A stretch of DNA of 64,000 bases from Chitinophaga niabensis. GTDB taxonomy: Bacteria > Bacteroidota > Bacteroidia > Chitinophagales > Chitinophagaceae. The translations under genes were made by a program, and so were the position numbers. Below the pieces are notes generated by a model, which was not told the DNA's origin, did no database searches, and was given only the letters and a program-made list of their open reading frames with translations. Below, piece by piece: positions 51,184 to 61,798 of this stretch. The stretch lies in assembly GCA_017849435.1 (NCBI GenBank), contig JAFIGY010000012.1, forward strand, positions 62,001 through 126,000, given 5' to 3'. Position 1 is the first letter of the stretch; the number at the start of each line of letters is the position of its first letter.

Positions 51184-53574
51184 ATGAAAAAGCGTATCCT
51201 TATCCTTCTGTTATTTTCCTGCCAGTTCGCCATCGCGCAACAGCCCTTGCAGTTATGGTATAAACAGCCCGCCCGCAGATGGGAAGAGGCCCTGCCTGTA
51301 GGGAACGGCCGCATCGGGGCCATGGTGTATGGCCGGCCGGACAAAGAAATCCTGCAGGTGAACGAACAAAGCCTGTGGGCCGGCAAAAAGTTCAATGACG
51401 CCAATCCCAATGCCTACAAAGTACTGGATACTATCCGGCAATTGCTTTTCGCCGGAAAGAATGAACAGGCGCTGGCCATCGCGCAAACGAATTTTATTGC
51501 GGTGGATGATAACAATTCCACCCGTCCCGCCCGCAGTTTCCGGTCCAACCAGACCCTCATGAATGTACACATCGATCAGCCATTTGACGCGTATACAGAT
51601 TATACCCGCAAACTGGATCTCGATAAAGGAATCGTGACCACGCACTACAAAGTCAATGGCGTGGCCTATCAGCAGGAAGTACTGGCCTCCGCGCCGGATA
51701 ATATCCTGGTAATACGGATCAGTGCCGATAAACCCGGCTCTATCAACGCCCTCCTTTCCCTCGACCGCCCCAATCCCAAGGATACGGCCTCCCGGCTGAC
51801 AGATTGTACCGTAACGGCTCAGGGGAACAATCAACTGGTACTTAACGGACAGATCAACGACAGGAACGGGAAAGAGGACCGGGGGCCGGAGGGAATGCAC
51901 ATGCGTTTCGCAGGCATGCTGCATGCCGTTCCGCAGGGAGGCAGCATCAGTGCCAAACAGGGACAGTTACAGGTGAGGAACGCAACCGCCGTCACTATTT
52001 ATGTGCAAGGCGCCACGAATTATAATGCACAGCAACAGGATATAGACGAAGGAGCTGCCATTGCATTGAACAAATGCCGGAAGTTCCTGCAATCCGCCAT
52101 CACCAAGAGTTTCGCCCAGATCAGCACCGGACACCTGAAAGATTTTGAGCCGGTGATGAAAAGAGTGCGCCTGCAGATCAACGAGGAAGAAGCGGATAAT
52201 ATTCCCACAGATGAACGCCTGCAACAGGTGAAAGCTGGTGAGGAAGATGCGCATCTCATCGCATTGTATTTCCAATACGGAAGATACCTGCTGTTGTCCA
52301 GTTCCCGCAAGCCCGGTGTACTGCCGGCCAACCTTCAGGGTATCTGGAACCAGCACATCGATGCGCCATGGAATGCGGATTTCCACACGAACATCAACCT
52401 GCAAATGAACTACTGGCCTGCGGAAGTCACGAATCTTTCCTTCACCACCGCGCCGCTGTTCGATTTCATTGACAGGATACGCCCCGAAGGCCGTATTACC
52501 GCAAAGAAAATGTACAACGCCCGCGGATGGGTCATACATCACTGTACGGATGCTTTCGGCAAAACCGGTGTACAGAACGGCGCGGGCTGGGGTACTTTTC
52601 CCATGGCCGCCAGCTGGATGTGCCTGCATTTCTGGGAACATTATGCTTTTACACAGGATATGGACTTCCTGCGGAACAAAGCATACCCGGTGATGAAAGA
52701 ACATGCTTTGTTCGTGGAAGATTTTTTGGTGAAAAGTCCGGAGGGCTACCTGGTCACTTCACCAGCCAGCTCTCCTGAAAATACTTTCATCCATCCCGTT
52801 ACCCGCAAACCTACCGGTCTTACTTATGGTGCTACGATGGACAACCAGATATTGCGGGAGTTCCTCGGGAAATGTATTGCAGCCGCACAGGCACTGAAAA
52901 CCGATGCTGCGGAGATACAGCGCTGGCAGTCCATTCTCGCACAACTACCGCCCACGCGGACGGGCAAAGATGGCCGCATACTGGAATGGATCGATGAATA
53001 TGAAGAAGCAGAACCCGGTCACCGTCATATTTCACATCTGTTCGGTTTGCATCCCGGTACGCAGATCACGGAACAAACGCCTTCGCTGTTTGAAGGCGCT
53101 TTGAAAACACTCACCGGTCGTTTGAGCAGAGGCGGCGGCCACACCGGCTGGAGCCGTGCCTGGATCATCAATTTCTATGCAAGACTGAAACAGGCGGATA
53201 GTGTGCGGAACCACCTGCAGGCCCTTTTTGCCAAATCCACATTACCCAATCTTTTTGATAATCACCCGCCTTTCCAGATAGACGGGAACTTTGGCGGAAC
53301 GGCAGGGATTGCAGAAGCGCTGCTGCAAAGCCACGGCGATTATATAGAGGTGCTCCCCGCACTGCCCGCTGCATGGTCTGAAGGCAGTGTAACCGGCCTC
53401 TGTGCCCGTGGCGGCTTTCAGCTGGATATCGTCTGGAAAAACGGAACATTGTCCGCATTAAAAGTGCGTTCCACTGCAGGGCGTAACATCGTTCTTAAAT
53501 ACAAACAACATTTATTACCGTTGAGCCTGGAGAAAGGAAAAGAGATGGTTGTACCGGTTCAGCAATTGCTATAA
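51184..53574 (+). CDS. Alpha-L-fucosidase, GH95
   Basis: Exported inverting fucosidase of 796 residues, with signal peptide to about residue 19 (FAIAQQ). GH95 features in order: N-terminal PARRWEEALPVGNGRIGAMV, the (alpha/alpha)6 barrel with NLQGIWNQHIDAPWNADFHT (the Asn residues that assist catalysis), the catalytic Glu in TSPASSPENTFIHP, and the Asp region QIDGNFGGTAGIAEALLQSH. The family removes alpha-1,2-linked fucose (or L-galactose) from glycans such as xyloglucan and mucin-type chains. It is 11 nt from the GH29 gene, so the two act together. Confidence 0.95.
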   Translation: MKKRILILLLFSCQFAIAQQPLQLWYKQPARRWEEALPVGNGRIGAMVYGRPDKEILQVNEQSLWAGKKFNDANPNAYKVLDTIRQLLFAGKNEQALAIAQTNFIAVDDNNSTRPARSFRSNQTLMNVHIDQPFDAYTDYTRKLDLDKGIVTTHYKVNGVAYQQEVLASAPDNILVIRISADKPGSINALLSLDRPNPKDTASRLTDCTVTAQGNNQLVLNGQINDRNGKEDRGPEGMHMRFAGMLHAVPQGGSISAKQGQLQVRNATAVTIYVQGATNYNAQQQDIDEGAAIALNKCRKFLQSAITKSFAQISTGHLKDFEPVMKRVRLQINEEEADNIPTDERLQQVKAGEEDAHLIALYFQYGRYLLLSSSRKPGVLPANLQGIWNQHIDAPWNADFHTNINLQMNYWPAEVTNLSFTTAPLFDFIDRIRPEGRITAKKMYNARGWVIHHCTDAFGKTGVQNGAGWGTFPMAASWMCLHFWEHYAFTQDMDFLRNKAYPVMKEHALFVEDFLVKSPEGYLVTSPASSPENTFIHPVTRKPTGLTYGATMDNQILREFLGKCIAAAQALKTDAAEIQRWQSILAQLPPTRTGKDGRILEWIDEYEEAEPGHRHISHLFGLHPGTQITEQTPSLFEGALKTLTGRLSRGGGHTGWSRAWIINFYARLKQADSVRNHLQALFAKSTLPNLFDNHPPFQIDGNFGGTAGIAEALLQSHGDYIEVLPALPAAWSEGSVTGLCARGGFQLDIVWKNGTLSALKVRSTAGRNIVLKYKQHLLPLSLEKGKEMVVPVQQLL

Positions 53575-53585
53575 AACCACGTCGC

Positions 53586-55040
53586 ATGAAGTATGTAAAG
53601 TCGCTCTTATGGCTGCTGCTGCCATTTACCCTGAAAGCCCAGCAGTACAAGCCCACCTGGGAATCCCTTGACAGCCGCCCGGTTCCCGCCTGGTTCGAAA
53701 ATGCTAAATTCGGGATATTCATTCACTGGGGCGTTTATTCCGTTCCCGCCTGGGCGCCGAAAGGAACTTATTCCGAATGGTATCAATATTCACTGAATGG
53801 GAAGCCTGCACCCGGAAAGAGCAATCCCACATACGAACATCATAAGAAAGTATATGGGGAGGATTTCTCCTATTACCGGTTCGCCGATTTTTTTAAAGCC
53901 GAAGATTTTGATCCGGATGCCTGGGCCGGACTTTTTGAAAAGTCCGGCGCAAAGTACGTTGTGCTCACCTCCAAACATCACGATGGATTTGCGCTCTGGC
54001 CCAGCAAAGAAGCCAGCGGGGCTTTCGGGAAACCCTGGAATGCTGTGGACGCCGGTCCCAAACGCGATCTCCTCGGTGATCTTACTGCTGCTGTCCGCAA
54101 AACAAGCGTAAAGATGGGCTTCTATTATTCTCTTTATGAATGGTATAATCCGGATTATATGGCGAAACGTTACAGCCAGTACGTGAACGATCATATGCTC
54201 CCGCAACTGAAGGACCTCGTGAACCGCTACCAGCCGGATATCATCTGGCCTGATGGTGAATGGGAACAGTCAGACAGCCTGTGGAGATCGAAGGAATTCC
54301 TGACCTGGTTGTTCAACGAGTCGCCGGTAAAAGACAAAGTAGCGGTGAATGACCGTTGGGGAAAGGGTATCCGCAAAAAACACGGGGGCTACTACACGAC
54401 AGAATATGAAGTGGGCGCGGATTTCAGGCGACCCTGGGAAGAATGCCGGGGGATGGGATTTTCTTTCGGATATAACAGGAATGAAGACATTGAAGACTAT
54501 AACAGCACACAGGCGCTCATTTATCTGCTGCTGGATATCGTAAGTAACGGCGGCAACCTGCTGCTCGACATCGGTCCGGATGCGCATGGCAAAATACCGC
54601 CCGTTATGCAGGAGCGTTTGCTGGAGATCGGTAAATGGCTGGATGTGAACGGAGAAGCGATTTACAACACGCGCCGCTGGAAAAACCCGGTGCAATGGTC
54701 GGAAGGGCGTCGGGACTGGAAACCTAAACCCGGCATGGTCAGCGGCGAAGCGATGCTGAAACAGACCGTGGTGCCCGAACCGGGATACGCGGTGAAAGAG
54801 CTGTTCTTTACCACCGCCGGCAAGAATCTCTATGCCATCAGTCCGAAGCTGCCGGAAGGAAAGTTCCTGATCAAAGGCATCACGCCCTCGGCCAATACCA
54901 CCGTGCAGATGCTGGGCCTGAAACAGCCATTGCTATTCCGGAAGGTAAAAGACGGTATAGAGGTGACCGTGCCCAAGCTGTCTCTCCGTGAAATGCCCTG
55001 TCTGCATGCCTTTACATTCAAGATCACCAATGCCGGTTAA
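53586..55040 (+). CDS. Alpha-L-fucosidase, GH29 (second)
   Basis: Exported fucosidase of 484 residues with a short signal peptide (SLLWLLLPFTLKAQQ). Barrel motifs: WFENAKFGIFIHWGVYSVPA, YVVLTSKHHDGFALWPS and the nucleophile Asp in DIIWPDGEWEQSDSLW. NGGNLLLDIGPDAHGKIPPV follows. It is clearly diverged from the GH29 at 38448 and has the KGTYSEWYQYSL insert seen in GH29-A members. It lies 11 nt after GH95 and 101 nt before the symporter. A complementary pair of fucosidases suggests removal of differently linked fucose. Confidence 0.94.
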   Translation: MKYVKSLLWLLLPFTLKAQQYKPTWESLDSRPVPAWFENAKFGIFIHWGVYSVPAWAPKGTYSEWYQYSLNGKPAPGKSNPTYEHHKKVYGEDFSYYRFADFFKAEDFDPDAWAGLFEKSGAKYVVLTSKHHDGFALWPSKEASGAFGKPWNAVDAGPKRDLLGDLTAAVRKTSVKMGFYYSLYEWYNPDYMAKRYSQYVNDHMLPQLKDLVNRYQPDIIWPDGEWEQSDSLWRSKEFLTWLFNESPVKDKVAVNDRWGKGIRKKHGGYYTTEYEVGADFRRPWEECRGMGFSFGYNRNEDIEDYNSTQALIYLLLDIVSNGGNLLLDIGPDAHGKIPPVMQERLLEIGKWLDVNGEAIYNTRRWKNPVQWSEGRRDWKPKPGMVSGEAMLKQTVVPEPGYAVKELFFTTAGKNLYAISPKLPEGKFLIKGITPSANTTVQMLGLKQPLLFRKVKDGIEVTVPKLSLREMPCLHAFTFKITNAG

Positions 55041-55141
55041 CGGGTGCCAACAAATTTAAAGGGTACATTTTACATTTAAGAATAGTTTGCTATCTTGAAA
55101 CGTTATTCAATTCACCACGTTAACACGTATTACTGATCAAA

Positions 55142-56755
55142 ATGGGCAATAAAAGTTTACTTGTCTGGGACTATGTTGTGTTCCTCTTTTACTTTGTGAT
55201 CGTAGCCGGTTATGGCTATTATATTTATCGCAGAAAGAAGAAAGCTACTGCGGACACAAAGGATTTCTTTCTGGCAGAAGGATCCCTTACCTGGTGGGCC
55301 ATTGGTGCATCCCTGATCGCTTCCAACATATCGGCGGAGCAGTTCATCGGGATGTCAGGCTCCGGCTTCAAAATGGGACTGGCCATTTCCACGTATGAAT
55401 GGATGGCAGCTGCTACTTTGCTGGTAGTGGCCATTTTCTTCCTTCCCATCTATCTGAAGAACAAGATCTACACCATGCCGCAGTTCCTGCTGCAACGGTA
55501 CGACAGCCGGGTTAGTACGACCATGGCGGTATTCTGGCTGTTGCTGTATGTATTCGTGAACCTGACCTCCATCCTCTACCTTGGTGCACTGGCGGTACAA
55601 ACCATTTCCGGTTACAGTTTCAATACCTGTATCATCGGTCTGGCTGTTTTTGCCGTGTTCATTACATTGGGTGGGATGAAAGTGATCGGTTATACGGATG
55701 TGATCCAGGTGTTCTTCCTGGTGCTGGGAGGTTTGGCTACTACGTACCTTGCCCTGAACCTGGTGTCGGAACATTTCGGTGGCGGCAGCATGTGGCATGG
55801 TATCGGGATGTTGCGGAAAAACGCGCCGGAGCATTTCCATATGATCTTCGACAGTTCCAATGAACATTATAAAGAGTTACCCGGATTGGCTGTGCTGATC
55901 GGCGGTATGTGGATCGTGAACCTGAGCTATTGGGGATGTAATCAGTACATCACACAAAGAGCGCTGGGCGCCGATCTCAAAACGGCCCGGAATGGTTTGC
56001 TGTTCGCAGGTTTCCTGAAACTGCTGATGCCGGTGATCGTGGTGTTGCCGGGTATTGCAGCGTATGTACTGTACAAGAACGGCATGTTCCAGCAGGAGAT
56101 GCAGGATGCGGCAGGTAATCTTAAACCGGACCATGCGTATCCCGTACTGCTGAACCTGTTGCCTGAGGGCCTCAAAGGTTTGTCCTTCGCCGCACTCACG
56201 GCTGCGATCGTAGCCTCCCTTGCCGGTAAGGCCAACAGTATTGCTACCATCTTCACATTGGATATCTACAAACATTTCATCAAAAAAGATGCTTCCGAGC
56301 AGGATCAGGTGAAAGTAGGCCGTATCACGATCATCGTGGCGATCATCATCGGAGCGCTGGTAGCGCCTGCGCTGAAAAGCCTGGATCAGGGCTTTCAGTA
56401 CATACAGGAGTATACCGGTTTCATTTCTCCCGGTGTGTTCGCCATCTTTATCCTCGGCTTCTTCTGGAAACGGACGACTGCCAATGCCGCCCTCATAGGA
56501 GCGATACTGGCTATTCCTCTGTCTGTTCTCCTGAAATTTACCATGCCCGCATTGCCGTTCATTAACCGCATGGGATGGGTATTCGTGATCATCGTGGCCA
56601 TCATGGTGCTGATCAGCCTGCTGGATCCGAAAAGCAAAAACAATCCCAAAGGATTGGAGATCGACACTTCTATGTTCAGGCTTAATACAGGGTTTGCTGT
56701 GGGCGCCATTATCATTTGTGGTATCCTGGCGGCTTTGTACACGGTGTTCTGGTAA
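55142..56755 (+). CDS. Sodium/solute symporter, SGLT-like
   Basis: Inner-membrane sodium-coupled sugar transporter of the SSS family, 537 residues with about 13-14 transmembrane helices. Visible are the DFFLAEGSLTWWAIGASLIA start and the SNISAEQFIGMSGSGF sodium-site region, as in vSGLT-type galactose/glucose carriers. Further on are YTDVIQVFFLVLGGLATTYL and SLAGKANSIATIFTLDIYKH. The C-terminal FISPGVFAIFILGFFWKRTT is also family-typical. Placed between fucosidases and xylose kinase/isomerase, it probably brings in xylose or another monosaccharide released outside (inference). Confidence 0.93.
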   Translation: MGNKSLLVWDYVVFLFYFVIVAGYGYYIYRRKKKATADTKDFFLAEGSLTWWAIGASLIASNISAEQFIGMSGSGFKMGLAISTYEWMAAATLLVVAIFFLPIYLKNKIYTMPQFLLQRYDSRVSTTMAVFWLLLYVFVNLTSILYLGALAVQTISGYSFNTCIIGLAVFAVFITLGGMKVIGYTDVIQVFFLVLGGLATTYLALNLVSEHFGGGSMWHGIGMLRKNAPEHFHMIFDSSNEHYKELPGLAVLIGGMWIVNLSYWGCNQYITQRALGADLKTARNGLLFAGFLKLLMPVIVVLPGIAAYVLYKNGMFQQEMQDAAGNLKPDHAYPVLLNLLPEGLKGLSFAALTAAIVASLAGKANSIATIFTLDIYKHFIKKDASEQDQVKVGRITIIVAIIIGALVAPALKSLDQGFQYIQEYTGFISPGVFAIFILGFFWKRTTANAALIGAILAIPLSVLLKFTMPALPFINRMGWVFVIIVAIMVLISLLDPKSKNNPKGLEIDTSMFRLNTGFAVGAIIICGILAALYTVFW

Positions 56756-56840
56756 TATTTGATTATTAATTGTCAATTATCTTCTTTCTGTTAACAACAG
56801 GGGGAGATAATTTTGGCAATTTATAAAGCATCTTTGTTCT

Positions 56841-58322
56841 ATGCTGATCGGTTATGATATAGGTTCCTCGTCTGTTAAAGCGGCGTTACTGGATGCCGCC
56901 ACGGGCCGTTGCCTGGCTACAGCTACCGGTTCCGATACGGAACTGGCGATACAGGTGCCGCAGCCCGGATGGGCGGAGCAGGATCCGGAAATGTGGTGGC
57001 AGGAAGTGATCAGGGCTACACATGCCCTCCACCGCCAACACCCTTTCAACCCCGCAGACATCCAGGCCATCGGGATCGCATACCAGATGCATGGTTTGGT
57101 GTGTGTGGACAAGGACCAGCAGGTGCTTCGGCCTTCTATCATCTGGTGCGACAGTCGGGCCGTAGCCACCGGAGACGCCGCTGCCGCCGCATTGGGAGAA
57201 GATTATACTTTACAACATTTGCTCAATTCCCCCGGTAATTTCACCGCCTCCAAACTCCGTTGGGTGCAGCAGCATGAACCGGCTGTGTATGACAGGATCC
57301 GGCATATCATGCTGCCTGGTGATTTTATTGCCATGCGCCTCACCGGCGTTCCCGCTACCACGCGCTCCGGTCTCTCGGAAGGCATCTTCTGGGATTTCAG
57401 GGAACAACGGTTGTCGGGCCCGCTGCTTCATCATTACCAGATCGATCCGCAACTGCTGGCGCCACTGGTGCCTACATTCGGTGAGCAGGGGCGTGTAACG
57501 GAGCAAGCCGCCGCCTTGCTGGGATTACGTGTAGGCATTCCCGTTACCTATCGCGCCGGGGATCAGCCCAACAATGCATTTTCCCTCAATGTGCTGCAAC
57601 CCGGTGAAGCAGCTGCTACGGCCGGTACATCCGGGGTAGTATACGCTGTACATGACGCGGTGACTTACGACAGGGAAAGCAGGGTGAACACCTTTATTCA
57701 CGTCAATCAAACGGAAAAGGACATACGAAACGGCGTGCTCATGTGCCTGAACGGTACCGGCATCCTGAACAGCTGGCTGCGCAACATTACTGGCGGAATG
57801 GCTTACGACCGGATGAACGAACTGGCGGCTCAGGCCCCGGTAGGTGCAGCCGGATTGCAGATATTCCCCTTTGGGAACGGCGCGGAACGGATACTGGCCA
57901 ACAGGCAGCCAGGCGCAAGGATGGAAGGGCTGGCCTTCAGCGTGCATCAACAACCGCACGTGCTGCGTGCCGCACAGGAAGGTATCGTATATGCGTTAAC
58001 GTATGGGCTCGATATCATGCGTGAAATGGGACTGCGGATAGAACGCGTGCGGGCGGGCAAAGCGAATATGTTCCTCAGCCCGCTTTTCCGGGAAGCTTTT
58101 GCAAATACCGCAGGGGTGACAGTGGAACTGTACAATACAGACGGCGCACTGGGAGCCGCCCGTGCCGCAGGTGTTGGCGCGGGGTATTATCCCCGGATGC
58201 AGGATGCCTTCATTGGCATGGAATGCCTGACTACCATCGAACCGCAGCAGGATCTGCGGTCTGCTTACGGAGAAGCATACACGAAATGGAAAGAGCGTTT
58301 GCTGCATATACTTGAATCCTAA
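56841..58322 (+). CDS. xylB: Xylulokinase (FGGY family)
   Basis: Phosphorylates D-xylulose to xylulose 5-phosphate, feeding the pentose phosphate pathway, 493 residues. The N-terminal ATPase-fold motif is [20 protein letters not shown], the substrate region is [16 protein letters not shown] with SIIWCDSRA, and the second nucleotide block is [15 protein letters not shown]. The FGGY C-terminal domain has [20 protein letters not shown], then [13 protein letters not shown]. Directly followed by xylA with a 13-nt gap, which supports xylulose over other FGGY substrates. Confidence 0.93.
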   Translation: MLIGYDIGSSSVKAALLDAATGRCLATATGSDTELAIQVPQPGWAEQDPEMWWQEVIRATHALHRQHPFNPADIQAIGIAYQMHGLVCVDKDQQVLRPSIIWCDSRAVATGDAAAAALGEDYTLQHLLNSPGNFTASKLRWVQQHEPAVYDRIRHIMLPGDFIAMRLTGVPATTRSGLSEGIFWDFREQRLSGPLLHHYQIDPQLLAPLVPTFGEQGRVTEQAAALLGLRVGIPVTYRAGDQPNNAFSLNVLQPGEAAATAGTSGVVYAVHDAVTYDRESRVNTFIHVNQTEKDIRNGVLMCLNGTGILNSWLRNITGGMAYDRMNELAAQAPVGAAGLQIFPFGNGAERILANRQPGARMEGLAFSVHQQPHVLRAAQEGIVYALTYGLDIMREMGLRIERVRAGKANMFLSPLFREAFANTAGVTVELYNTDGALGAARAAGVGAGYYPRMQDAFIGMECLTTIEPQQDLRSAYGEAYTKWKERLLHILES

Positions 58323-58335
58323 AAAAATCTGTCTC

Positions 58336-59664
58336 ATGAATATTATTACAGGTAACAGAACTTATTTCCCTACCGTAGGGAAGATCACTTATGAAGGGCT
58401 GCAATCAGACAATCCGCTGGCTTATAAGTGGTACGATGAAACCAAAGTGATCAACGGGAAGCCGCTGAAAGAACTGTTCCGCTTCGCGGTATGCTACTGG
58501 CATACCTTCTGCGGTACGGGCGGAGATCCTTTTGGTCCGGGTACGAAAGCTTTCCCCTGGCTGACGGCAAAGGATCCCGTGCAGCAGGCGAAAGACAAGA
58601 TGGACGCCGCTTTCGAGTTCATCACCAAACTGGGGGTACCTTACTATTGCTTCCACGACATCGACCTCATTGATGAAGGCAGCAACCTGCTGCAATATGA
58701 AAGCCACCTGCAGCAGATCGTGGAGTACGCGAAGGAGAAACAGCAGGCCAGCGGCGTGAAGCTCCTCTGGGGCACCGCCAACGTGTTCAGCAACCCGCGT
58801 TATATGAATGGTGCATCCACCAATCCTGATTTCTCTGTGGTGGCCTATGCCGGCACACAGGTGAAGAATGCGCTGGACGCTACCATTGCGCTGGGCGGAG
58901 AGAACTATGTGTTCTGGGGAGGCCGCGAAGGATACATGACCCTGCTTAACACCCATATGAAACGCGAGCTGGATCATCTGGCCCGTTTCCTCGGCATGGC
59001 ACGGGACTATGCGCGCAAGCAGGGCTTCAAGGGTGTGTTCTTTATCGAACCTAAACCCTGTGAACCTACCAAACATCAATACGACTACGATAGCGCCACC
59101 GTGATCGGATTTCTGCGGGAATACGGTCTCGATAAGGACTTTAAACTGAATATTGAAGTGAATCATGCCACCCTGGCCGGTCATACTTTCCAGCATGAAC
59201 TGCAGGTTGCGGCCGATGCAGGTATGCTTGGCAGCATCGATGCCAATCGCGGAGACTACCAGAACGGATGGGATACCGATCAATTCCCCATGAACCTGAA
59301 CGAACTGGTGGAAACCATGCTCGTGATCCTCGAATCCGGCGGATTTGCAGGTGGTGGTGTGAATTTTGACGCCAAAGCACGCCGCAATTCCACAGACCTT
59401 GAAGATATCTTCCACGCACATATCGGTGGAATGGACGCTTTTGCCCGCGCAGCGATTGTGGCGGACCGGATATTGCGGGAGTCTCCCTACCGGAAGTTCC
59501 GCACGGACCGTTACGCGTCTTTCGACGGTGGTCAGGGTAAGGCATTTGAAGAAGGAAAGCTGAAGCTCGAAGACCTCAGAGCTTTTGCGCTGGCAAGCGG
59601 TGAGCCGAAGCAGATCAGCGGCAGGCAGGAATGGCTCGAGAACATCATTAACCAGTATATCTAG
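58336..59664 (+). CDS. xylA: Xylose isomerase
   Basis: Interconverts D-xylose and D-xylulose, 442 residues, the class II length. I start at the ATG at 58336; an ATG at 58312 lies inside the xylB end. Catalytic and metal motifs are intact: [18 protein letters not shown] with the active-site His-Asp, [37 protein letters not shown] with the metal Glu, and [20 protein letters not shown]. The next gene starts one base after the stop. Confidence 0.97.
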   Translation: MNIITGNRTYFPTVGKITYEGLQSDNPLAYKWYDETKVINGKPLKELFRFAVCYWHTFCGTGGDPFGPGTKAFPWLTAKDPVQQAKDKMDAAFEFITKLGVPYYCFHDIDLIDEGSNLLQYESHLQQIVEYAKEKQQASGVKLLWGTANVFSNPRYMNGASTNPDFSVVAYAGTQVKNALDATIALGGENYVFWGGREGYMTLLNTHMKRELDHLARFLGMARDYARKQGFKGVFFIEPKPCEPTKHQYDYDSATVIGFLREYGLDKDFKLNIEVNHATLAGHTFQHELQVAADAGMLGSIDANRGDYQNGWDTDQFPMNLNELVETMLVILESGGFAGGGVNFDAKARRNSTDLEDIFHAHIGGMDAFARAAIVADRILRESPYRKFRTDRYASFDGGQGKAFEEGKLKLEDLRAFALASGEPKQISGRQEWLENIINQYI

Positions 59665-59665
59665 T

Positions 59666-60604
59666 ATGGCCTTTAGCATCACACACTACGAGGAGAATGG
59701 TTTTTCCGTGATCGCGCTGAAAGATGGAGCAGGAACCAGTATATCCGTGATCCCGGCATTCGGAGCACTGCTGCATGCATTCGAGATAGACCACCAGGGC
59801 GGGCGGCTCAATGTGATAGACAGTTATGCAAGCGCGGAGGCGTTCAGGGCGGAAGTGACGGAGAGTTTCAAAGGTGTAAAGCTGAGCCCCTTTGCCTGCC
59901 GCATCAAAGATGCAGCGTACAACTGGCAGCAGCATGATCTCCGTATCCGCAAATCACCGATCCACGGTCTTTTATACGATCAGACTTTTGACGTGATCCG
60001 TGAGGAAGCCGATACAACACAGGCGCTTATTGCCCTGCAACATCATTACAAAGGCACGGATCCCGGTTATCCCTTCCCGTATACCTGTCATGTACAGTAT
60101 CGCCTGCTGGCAGGCAGCACGCTGGAGGTAACCACTACCATTACCAATCATCATGATCATACCATCCCCGTGATGGACGGGTGGCATCCTTATTTTGCCA
60201 CGGGTACGGAAGTGGACCGCCTGGAACTGCAATTCTATTCCAAAGAGATCGTGGAATTCGACCGGCAGCTTATTCCCACCGGGCAGGTATTGCCCTATCG
60301 CGAATTTGAGCAGACCAGGAGCATGGCAGGGGTTGAGCTGGACAACTCCTTTCTCCTGGATTTCAATCAGCCCGCCCCTTTATGCACGCTGCATGACCCG
60401 GTGAAGGGCGTTCGTGTGGAGTTCTACCCGGATGAAAAATACCCGGTACTGCAGGTCTACACCCCGCCGCACCGCCGCAGCATTGCCATCGAGAACCTGA
60501 CCGGCGCGCCGGATGCCTTTAACAACGGCATCGGACTGGTGAAGGTTCCCGCGGCACAAAGCGTTGATTTTACCACGACTATACGCGTAAAGAACGCACA
60601 TTGA
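59666..60604 (+). CDS. Aldose 1-epimerase family protein
   Basis: Mutarotase-like enzyme of 312 residues that interconverts alpha and beta anomers of free sugars. Motifs include KLSPFACRIKDAAYNW, the substrate loop RKSPIHGLLYDQTFDVI, and VMDGWHPYFATGTEVDRLEL with a catalytic-type His. A C-terminal SIAIENLTGAPDAFNNG with the acidic residue follows. No signal peptide is seen, so it is cytoplasmic. It begins one base after the xylA stop (TAG-T-ATG) and probably serves the isomerase by supplying the reactive anomer. The exact sugar is inferred. Confidence 0.9.
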   Translation: MAFSITHYEENGFSVIALKDGAGTSISVIPAFGALLHAFEIDHQGGRLNVIDSYASAEAFRAEVTESFKGVKLSPFACRIKDAAYNWQQHDLRIRKSPIHGLLYDQTFDVIREEADTTQALIALQHHYKGTDPGYPFPYTCHVQYRLLAGSTLEVTTTITNHHDHTIPVMDGWHPYFATGTEVDRLELQFYSKEIVEFDRQLIPTGQVLPYREFEQTRSMAGVELDNSFLLDFNQPAPLCTLHDPVKGVRVEFYPDEKYPVLQVYTPPHRRSIAIENLTGAPDAFNNGIGLVKVPAAQSVDFTTTIRVKNAH

Positions 60605-60684
60605 CGGCTTGCATACTTGTTTGGCACAAACTTTGAATTTTAGTTCCCGACCCCCTAATTGTTCACATTTTAAAGCATGACGAA

Positions 60685-60870
60685 ATGGATATCCTGATGA
60701 TCAAGGACAGGTGGAACGAGATCAAAGAGAAGCTGAAAAACATGTTTGCCGATCTTACCGATACCGATCTGTCTTACGAACAGGGAAAAGATGACCGCCT
60801 GATCGGGCAGATCCAGATCAGGCTGGGTAAATCCCGCGACGAAGTGATCGCCCTCATCCGTTCTCTCTGA
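60685..60870 (+). CDS. CsbD-like small stress protein
   Basis: Protein of 61 residues matching the CsbD/YjbJ pattern: IKDRWNEIKEKLKNMFADLT, then TDTDLSYEQGKDDRLIGQIQ and LGKSRDEVIALI. Members form small helical bundles and are often induced in general stress; a molecular function is not established. An in-frame ATG four codons later (60697) starts directly before IKDRWNE and could be the true start. It is a single gene with its own terminator just downstream. Confidence 0.82.
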   Translation: MDILMIKDRWNEIKEKLKNMFADLTDTDLSYEQGKDDRLIGQIQIRLGKSRDEVIALIRSL

Positions 60871-60892
60871 CACACATTTTGTAAAAACAGTG

Positions 60893-60936
60893 ACCGTTCC
60901 TGAAGCGATGCACATTGCTTCAGGAATGGTATTTTT
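60893..60936 (+). terminator. Intrinsic terminator after the CsbD-like gene
   Basis: A stem of about 14 pairs (ACCGTTCCTGAAGC with GCTTCAGGAATGGT, one G-U), a 10-nt loop at 60907-60916, and TTTTT at 60932-60936. Confidence 0.87.
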
Positions 60937-61012
60937 AGGATACCTTTAACATCCGCTTTTGATAGAAAGCGCGCAGCCTTAACTATTTTGGCATATAATT
61001 GTTAAAAGTGAT

Positions 61013-61783
61013 ATGAATTCCTGTAGATTGTTCCTGGCTCCTGTTGTTGCCTGCCTCCTGGTGGGGGCTTTCTCCGGCAAAGTACAAGCGCAAAATGAAA
61101 CGCCTGTCATTGTTCGCGGTAAGATCTCCGATCCTGAAAAGAAGATCGTTTTATATCCCGCTACCATCCGTAACAAGAATACGGGTGCCCGGGTATTTTC
61201 CGATCAGGGAGGATATTACCGGATCGGTGCCAGAAAAGGCGATGAGATATTGATCTCCTTCATCGGTTATGTGCCTGACAGCTTTCATGTTGCCAGTGTA
61301 ATAGGAGAGGAGGTGCATGATGCCCGCCTGATGCAGAAAGAACGTTTTCTGCCCAGCGTGGAAGTTTCCGGCAAATGGAATCGCTACCAGCTGGATTCCC
61401 TCGCCCGGTATGAAGAGTTCAAACCGTTCCTGGAAACGAAAAGCCATACACTGGTGAATACGGAAAAAAAGACCACGCCGGGTTTCGGATTAACATTCAG
61501 TCCATTTACCAGCTATTCCAAAAAGCAGACAGATCTGAAGAAATTCAAGAAATTATATGTGGAATACGAACGGCAGGCTTATATCGATTATCGTTATTCC
61601 AAGGCTTTTGTTGCCCGTGTGACGGGTCTTAGCGGAGATTCTCTCCTGCAATTTGTTGGCAAATACACGCCGGGCTATGAAATGCTGCGGAATATGAACA
61701 ATGAAACGCTGATCATGTGGACTTCCGTGAGGGCCGTACAGTGGCGCCGGGACCCGAAAGTTACGATGAAGCCGGAGGAATGA
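61013..61783 (+). CDS. Secreted protein with carboxypeptidase-regulatory-like domain
   Basis: Exported protein of 256 residues, signal peptide to about 27 (GKVQAQ). A beta-sandwich of the carboxypeptidase-regulatory-like type covers about 30-115 (VIVRGKISDPEKKIVLYPAT, then GYYRIGARKGDEILISFIGY). The rest is Lys/Tyr-rich helix (YSKKQTDLKKFKKLYVEYER) ending in VRAVQWRRDPKVTM. The N-terminal domain is that found ahead of SusC barrels, but no barrel follows, so it may be a surface or periplasmic accessory protein. Function is unknown. Confidence 0.78.
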   Translation: MNSCRLFLAPVVACLLVGAFSGKVQAQNETPVIVRGKISDPEKKIVLYPATIRNKNTGARVFSDQGGYYRIGARKGDEILISFIGYVPDSFHVASVIGEEVHDARLMQKERFLPSVEVSGKWNRYQLDSLARYEEFKPFLETKSHTLVNTEKKTTPGFGLTFSPFTSYSKKQTDLKKFKKLYVEYERQAYIDYRYSKAFVARVTGLSGDSLLQFVGKYTPGYEMLRNMNNETLIMWTSVRAVQWRRDPKVTMKPEE

Positions 61784-61798
61784 TCCCGGTTTTTGATG

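Noticed and set aside
55095-55110. TTGAAACGTTATTCAA semi-palindrome upstream of the symporter
   Set aside because: It shares AACGTT with operator-like sites but differs from the CTAAAACGTTTTAG core, and there is no second copy nearby.
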